Under the pieces are notes generated by a model. The model ran no database searches and was not told the DNA's origin. It saw only the letters and a program-made list of their open reading frames with translations. From an uncultured Terriglobales bacterium (GTDB lineage: Bacteria > Acidobacteriota > Terriglobia > Terriglobales > Acidobacteriaceae): 6,298 nucleotides of DNA. A program made the position numbers and the translations under genes. Where the stretch lies: positions 1 to 6,298 of the forward strand of contig CATPBY010000335.1 in the NCBI GenBank assembly GCA_955652845.1, written 5' to 3'. Below are positions 1 through 3,418 of the stretch, piece by piece. Each line of letters opens with the position of its first letter. The stretch's first letter is position 1.

Positions 1-68
1 CGATACCAGAAGCCAAACAGCATCAATGAGTCTGGCGTCTGGCGCTGTGCGTTATCCGATTCGTTCAT
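1..68 (-). CDS. N-terminal fragment of an unidentified gene running off the left edge
   Basis: An ATG at 68-66 opens a frame that stays open to the window edge, giving 22 codons that read MNESDNAQRQTPDSLMLFGFWY. The polar first 14 residues followed by a hydrophobic LMLFGFWY stretch vaguely recall the opening of Rieske-type aromatic-ring oxygenase alpha subunits, which often begin with a short tail and an aromatic WY pair. This is a guess from 22 residues and should not be used as an assignment. The bases just upstream are C-rich (CGCCCCCTCCTC) with no Shine-Dalgarno sequence. The gene lies on the same strand as the four upstream genes, 91 bases after the hydrolase stop, so it may or may not share their transcript. 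It could also be a chance open frame. Confidence 0.4.
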   Translation of the reverse strand, partial: MNESDNAQRQTPDSLMLFGFWY

Positions 69-159
69 GAGGAGGGGGCGAATTCCTTAATTGCGCTTTT
101 TGATTGCTGAAAGTAACGAGTCGAGCCTACTACAGCGTGCCGGCACACGGAATAGCGGC

Positions 160-825
160 TCATATCTGGAAAAAGCTGTGAAACACTTTCAATACTTCGG
201 CGGCCAAGCCATCCCGCCTCGATTTCCCTTTGAATCCCAAATCGTGCCCTTCGCCCTCTACGGCCATCAATCTTTTTGCTGCTGGAATCAGCCGCAACGA
301 CGAATCCAATTCTTCAATCGACCCAAACGGATCTCGCGTGCCGTGCACGAATAGGGCAGGAGTAAATAACCCAGGCAGGTGCTGCGTGCGCAGCTGAGCC
401 AATTTTCGCGGAGGGTGCAGTGGATACGATAACAAGAGTAGTCCGTCCGCAAGCTTCGGTTCCTCGGCGCACAGCATAGTCGCCTGGCGGCCGCCGTATG
501 AGTGTCCGCCAAGAAATATGCGGCCCGGAACTTCGCTGCGCATTACATTTACGGCGCGCTTCAAGCCTTCCCGATCGCGCCCAGCGGTGCCCGGTCCCGG
601 AGGGCCATACGGCCGACTTTGCCGGAAGGGCAGATCACAGCGGAGCACGGTGAAACCCGTGTTGGCAAAGGCTTCTGCCAGTTCGATCAGCAGAGGCGCC
701 TGACAATTCCCTCCTGCGCCATGGCTCAGAACAAGGGCGGCGCGGGGATTTCCGGCGCGATGGAGGAATCCGCGAACTTCAGGATCGAAGGAGGCATTGA
801 CAAATCGCTCGCCGCTGGAGGACAT
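160..825 (-). CDS. Tex30/KANSL3-like alpha/beta-hydrolase (dienelactone-hydrolase superfamily), substrate unknown
   Basis: This complete 221-residue protein has the layout of a small single-domain alpha/beta-hydrolase. An HGAGG oxyanion-type loop is at residues 35-39, followed by GFTVLRCDLPFR at 57-68. The nucleophile elbow GGHSYGG places Ser at 109, HGTRDPFG places the acid Asp at 165, and EGEGHDLG places His at 194. The SYPLHPP segment near residues 133-139 and the HGTRDPFG acid loop are typical of the bacterial relatives of Tex30/KANSL3 (COG3571-type), usually annotated only as hydrolase. There is no signal peptide or membrane segment, so it should be cytosolic. The ATG at 825-823 lies 2 bases after the pyruvate kinase stop, and its only ribosome-site candidate is the weak purine run AGAAAAGAA inside the kinase's last codons, which suggests translational coupling. 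The next in-frame ATG (Met95) would remove the oxyanion loop, so this start is favoured. The family is clear but the substrate cannot be read from the sequence. Confidence 0.87.
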   Translation of the reverse strand: MSSSGERFVNASFDPEVRGFLHRAGNPRAALVLSHGAGGNCQAPLLIELAEAFANTGFTVLRCDLPFRQSRPYGPPGPGTAGRDREGLKRAVNVMRSEVPGRIFLGGHSYGGRQATMLCAEEPKLADGLLLLSYPLHPPRKLAQLRTQHLPGLFTPALFVHGTRDPFGSIEELDSSLRLIPAAKRLMAVEGEGHDLGFKGKSRRDGLAAEVLKVFHSFFQI

Positions 826-827
826 GC

Positions 828-2363
828 TTATTCTTTTCTGTCCGCGGTTGACCGCCGCCGGCGCGAAGAGACCTTTGGCTTCGTCATTTCAGGCGAGACT
901 ACATGCAGGCGCATGAAGTTTGTCGAGCCGGACGCCATTTGCGTTCCCGCTACCACCGCCAGCACATCTCCTGCTTTGATACGCTCCTGGCGCAGCAAAT
1001 TCTTTTCCGCGACCAGCACCATGTCCTCTGCGCTGTTGGTCTGGGCATGCAGCACCGGATGCACTCCCCAGAACAGGTTCATACGGTTGCAGACCGGGAC
1101 GGCCTGGCTGAAGGCGTAAATCTCACTCTGAGGACGGTACTTCGAAATTAAGCGCGCGGTATTGCCCGACTCCGTGAAAACGGCTATGGCACTCATATGC
1201 AAATCTTCAGCAGCGTGAGCGATGGACTCGCAGATCGTCTCCGCAATCGACAGGCGGCTGTGCTGGCGGCGGCGCGGCTGGGTGAACTCGGCCATGTTGC
1301 TTTCCGCCTCCACCACGATCTTGGCCATCATCGAGACCGCCTCGCGCGGATAGCGTCCGCTCGCAGTTTCAGCTGACAGCATGACAGCATCGGTGCCGTC
1401 GAAAATCGCATTGGCGACGTCGCTGGCCTCGGCACGCGTAGGACGTGGGTTCTCGATCATCGACTCCAGCATCTGGGTAGCGATAATGACAGGCTTGCGC
1501 CAGTAGGCCGACCTGCGGATCACGTGTTTCTGAATGACCGGAACCTTTTCCGGCGGCATCTCCACCCCCAGGTCGCCGCGAGCCACCATCACACCGTCAG
1601 CGGCTTCAAAGATTCCCTCCAGCTGTTCCAGTGCCTGCGGCTTCTCCAGTTTGGCAATCACCGGCACGTCGCTGCCATGCGCCGCGATTAGCTCTCTGAC
1701 ACTGATTACATCAGCGCTGGAGCGCACAAACGACATGGCCACCATGTCGACGCCATGTTTTAGTCCGAACTCCAGGTCAGCGCGGTCTTTGGGCGTCAGT
1801 GCGGGAATCGACAACGCGGCGCCGGGCAGGTTAATGCCCTGGTGCTCGCCGAGCAGCCCGCCATTCACCACCTCACATTCGATTTCATCGCCGCGCAGCC
1901 GCAAAACGCGCAGCTCGATCCGCCCATCGGAAAGCAGTATACGGGCCCCTGCATGTACTTCCTGAGCCAAACCTTGAAATGTAGTTGAGATGAGCGCCGG
2001 CGTGCCCGGCAGATCGCGGGGCGTAATGGTGATGCGTGAGCCGCTCTTAAGAAATACCCGGGTATGTTCCTTCAGGCGTCCAGTGCGGATCTTGGGGCCT
2101 TGCAAGTCCTGCAGGATGCAGACACTGCGGTTTTCCTTTTCTGCAGCGCGCCGAATGCGCGATATATTCCGAACGTGTTCAGGATGCGATCCATGAGAGA
2201 AGTTCAGGCGGGCGACATCCATGCCCCGCCGCATCAGGTCGCGAAGACTGTCTTCGGAATCACAAGCCGGACCGATGGTGCAGATAATTTTGGCGCGGCG
2301 GTCGCCCGGGGCCGGTCCGATGGGGAGATCGCCAGAAACCAAGTCTGACCCGCGGGATGTCAC
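828..2363 (-). CDS. pyk: Pyruvate kinase (phosphoenolpyruvate + ADP to pyruvate + ATP)
   Basis: This complete 511-residue cytosolic enzyme catalyses the last ATP-yielding step of glycolysis. The barrel begins near residue 22 (RRAKIICTIGPA), with NFSHG at 54-58 and DLQGPKIRT at 86-94. A B-domain lid (about 95-188, including LSDGRIEL) follows. Then come the signature VIAKLEKPQAL with catalytic Lys238 and metal ligand Glu240, ARGDLG with metal ligand Asp264, and ATQMLE with Thr296. SDVANAIFDGTDAVMLSAET spans 314-333, and the regulatory C domain covers roughly 366-490. The enzyme is slightly long compared with about 470-480 residues for E. coli PykF and PykA, owing to a ~21-residue N-terminal extension and a basic C-terminal tail with RRRR. 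The start is GTG, because no in-frame ATG exists between the upstream gene's stop, which is in the same frame, and the conserved domain. GGTGA lies 7 bases before it. The Leu87, Gln88 and Lys91 set resembles potassium-independent, PykA-like enzymes. Confidence 0.97.
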   Translation of the reverse strand: MTSRGSDLVSGDLPIGPAPGDRRAKIICTIGPACDSEDSLRDLMRRGMDVARLNFSHGSHPEHVRNISRIRRAAEKENRSVCILQDLQGPKIRTGRLKEHTRVFLKSGSRITITPRDLPGTPALISTTFQGLAQEVHAGARILLSDGRIELRVLRLRGDEIECEVVNGGLLGEHQGINLPGAALSIPALTPKDRADLEFGLKHGVDMVAMSFVRSSADVISVRELIAAHGSDVPVIAKLEKPQALEQLEGIFEAADGVMVARGDLGVEMPPEKVPVIQKHVIRRSAYWRKPVIIATQMLESMIENPRPTRAEASDVANAIFDGTDAVMLSAETASGRYPREAVSMMAKIVVEAESNMAEFTQPRRRQHSRLSIAETICESIAHAAEDLHMSAIAVFTESGNTARLISKYRPQSEIYAFSQAVPVCNRMNLFWGVHPVLHAQTNSAEDMVLVAEKNLLRQERIKAGDVLAVVAGTQMASGSTNFMRLHVVSPEMTKPKVSSRRRRSTADRKE

Positions 2364-2370
2364 AGCGTCA

Positions 2371-2375
2371 TCACC
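2371..2375 (-). promoter_or_regulatory. Probable ribosome binding site of pyruvate kinase
   Basis: On the minus strand the sequence GGTGA sits 7 bases before the GTG at 2363-2361. A second purine block, GAGGG at 2381-2377, lies 13 bases before it. This is the best Shine-Dalgarno candidate in the 33-base gap and supports the GTG as the start. The match is only partial. Confidence 0.4.
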
Positions 2376-2396
2376 ACCCTCATGAGGAAGCGCAGT

Positions 2397-3365
2397 TTAA
2401 TTCCGCGAGGTCTTTACTGAGTTGCCCATTGTCACCAATTCTTTACCCAGCATGGCGCGCGGAAACAGCATGGCGTTAAACTCCGCGCCGATCAGAATAA
2501 TCAGAGAGATCATGTACATCCACACCAGAAGCGCGATGCCCACACCGAGCGAGCCATAAATGATGCTGTAGTCGGCATAGTTCTGCAGGTACCAGCCAAA
2601 CAGCATGGTGGCAGCAAACCAGAGGGCTGTCGCCAGCGTCGCGCCCGGCAACACGCTGTGCCAGGGCTGGGTGCGCGGGACGGCGTTGTGGTAAATGAGC
2701 GAAATCACGGCAATGCTGGTGAGTACGGCGATGAGCCAGCGAATTGCCGTCCACATCAGCAGAATGAAGGGGCCGAATTCGTGGCCAAGATTAAAGAGGA
2801 TGCGTGTCTCAATCCGGTTGCCGAAGGCCACCAGCACGGTGGCGAAGGTCAGCGGGATGCCGGCGAGAATGACTAAGGCGAACGCGATGAACCGTTCTTT
2901 CACCAGACCCCAGATTTTCGGCAGCTCGTAGCACCGGCGAAACCCCTCCATCCAGGAAATCATCACGCCTGAAGCCGTCCACAATGTGATCAGGGAGGCG
3001 GTAACCAGCAAGCCCAGCGGGCGCTCGACCGTGCCTTTAAGCGAGGCGAGCACTGGACCACTTCCCGCCGGGAGAATCCTGCCCAGAGCATATGAGATTT
3101 CGCGAAGGTAGGCCTCCGTTTTCCGCGAAGTAGCCAGGACCGAGCCCAACACCAGCAACAGAGGAAAAAATGTGAGAATTGACGAATAGGCGGAAGCTTT
3201 CGCAATAGCAAACGCGTCGTGCTGGAACGCGCGCCAGAATGCAAGACGGAGTAGGCGTAGGAATCGCAAGACCAATGGTTTCAGGGTATTGCGCCGTGGC
3301 ACCGGGCGCAACTGCGAAATGACACTCGGTTCCCGATCTTGCAATCGTTGAGGATTGGCGTGCAT
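2397..3365 (-). CDS. YihY/virulence factor BrkB family inner-membrane protein
   Basis: This 322-residue protein has about six hydrophobic segments, at roughly residues 55-78, 116-138, 158-180, 198-226, 238-260 and 270-298. The family hallmark is clear in the C-terminal half: IYHNAVPRTQPWHSVLPGA at 224-242, then LFGWYLQNYADYSIIYGSLG at 255-274, then IGAEFNAML at 292-300. The conserved start of the fold, FWRAFQHDAFAIAKASAYSS, is at 43-62. Members were once called ribonuclease BN, but that was a misassignment, and a BrkB link to serum resistance is known only for some pathogens. The molecular role is unresolved, so nuclease activity should not be inferred. The start is uncertain: the ATG at 3365-3363 is preceded by TTTTTCTCTTCCCCC, with no Shine-Dalgarno, and downstream TTG and GTG codons (Leu8, Leu19, Val22) lack one too. 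The first ~30 residues are polar and poorly conserved in character. It probably leads a unit with pyruvate kinase, which starts 33 bases after its stop. Confidence 0.93.
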   Translation of the reverse strand: MHANPQRLQDREPSVISQLRPVPRRNTLKPLVLRFLRLLRLAFWRAFQHDAFAIAKASAYSSILTFFPLLLVLGSVLATSRKTEAYLREISYALGRILPAGSGPVLASLKGTVERPLGLLVTASLITLWTASGVMISWMEGFRRCYELPKIWGLVKERFIAFALVILAGIPLTFATVLVAFGNRIETRILFNLGHEFGPFILLMWTAIRWLIAVLTSIAVISLIYHNAVPRTQPWHSVLPGATLATALWFAATMLFGWYLQNYADYSIIYGSLGVGIALLVWMYMISLIILIGAEFNAMLFPRAMLGKELVTMGNSVKTSRN

Positions 3366-3370
3366 GGGGG

Positions 3371-3404
3371 AAGAGAAAAACGAAGGGGCGGATCGACCGC
3401 CCCC
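3371..3404 (-). terminator. Intrinsic terminator after rpoC
   Basis: Read on the minus strand, a perfect 7-bp stem GGGGCGG / CCGCCCC (3403-3397 with 3391-3385) encloses the 5-base loop TCGAT. It is followed by TTCGTTTTTCTC at 3384-3373. The hairpin begins 15 bases after the rpoC stop codon. A GC-only stem followed by a T-rich tract is the classic Rho-independent form, although the tract is interrupted by CG and C. It should end the rpoBC transcript, and partial read-through could feed the downstream genes. Confidence 0.85.
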
Positions 3405-3418
3405 TCTTTCGCTAGTAA

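Noticed and set aside
137..146. Perfect 10-bp palindrome GTGCCGGCAC after the hydrolase stop
   Set aside because: It leaves no loop for a hairpin and no T tract follows on the minus strand, so it is not a convincing terminator. A 10-bp palindrome is expected by chance in GC-rich DNA.
69..159. Possible promoter in the AT-richer gap before the leftmost gene
   Set aside because: The best pair on the minus strand (TTACTT, 17 bases, CAATTA) matches the -10 consensus poorly, so no promoter is claimed.
91..354. Plus-strand frame of 87 codons starting at TTG, with GAGGAGGGGG at 69-78 upstream
   Set aside because: The purine run would be a strong Shine-Dalgarno sequence, but it sits 12 bases before a TTG, the frame mostly overlaps the hydrolase 3' end antisense, and the product shows no recognisable features.
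502..1119. Plus-strand open frame of 205 codons across the pyk-hydrolase junction
   Set aside because: It is antisense to two well-supported genes, with no domain and no conserved motif in its translation.
2397..3365. Annotation as ribonuclease BN
   Set aside because: The family's old rbn name was a misassignment. The protein is a multi-span membrane protein with no nuclease motif.
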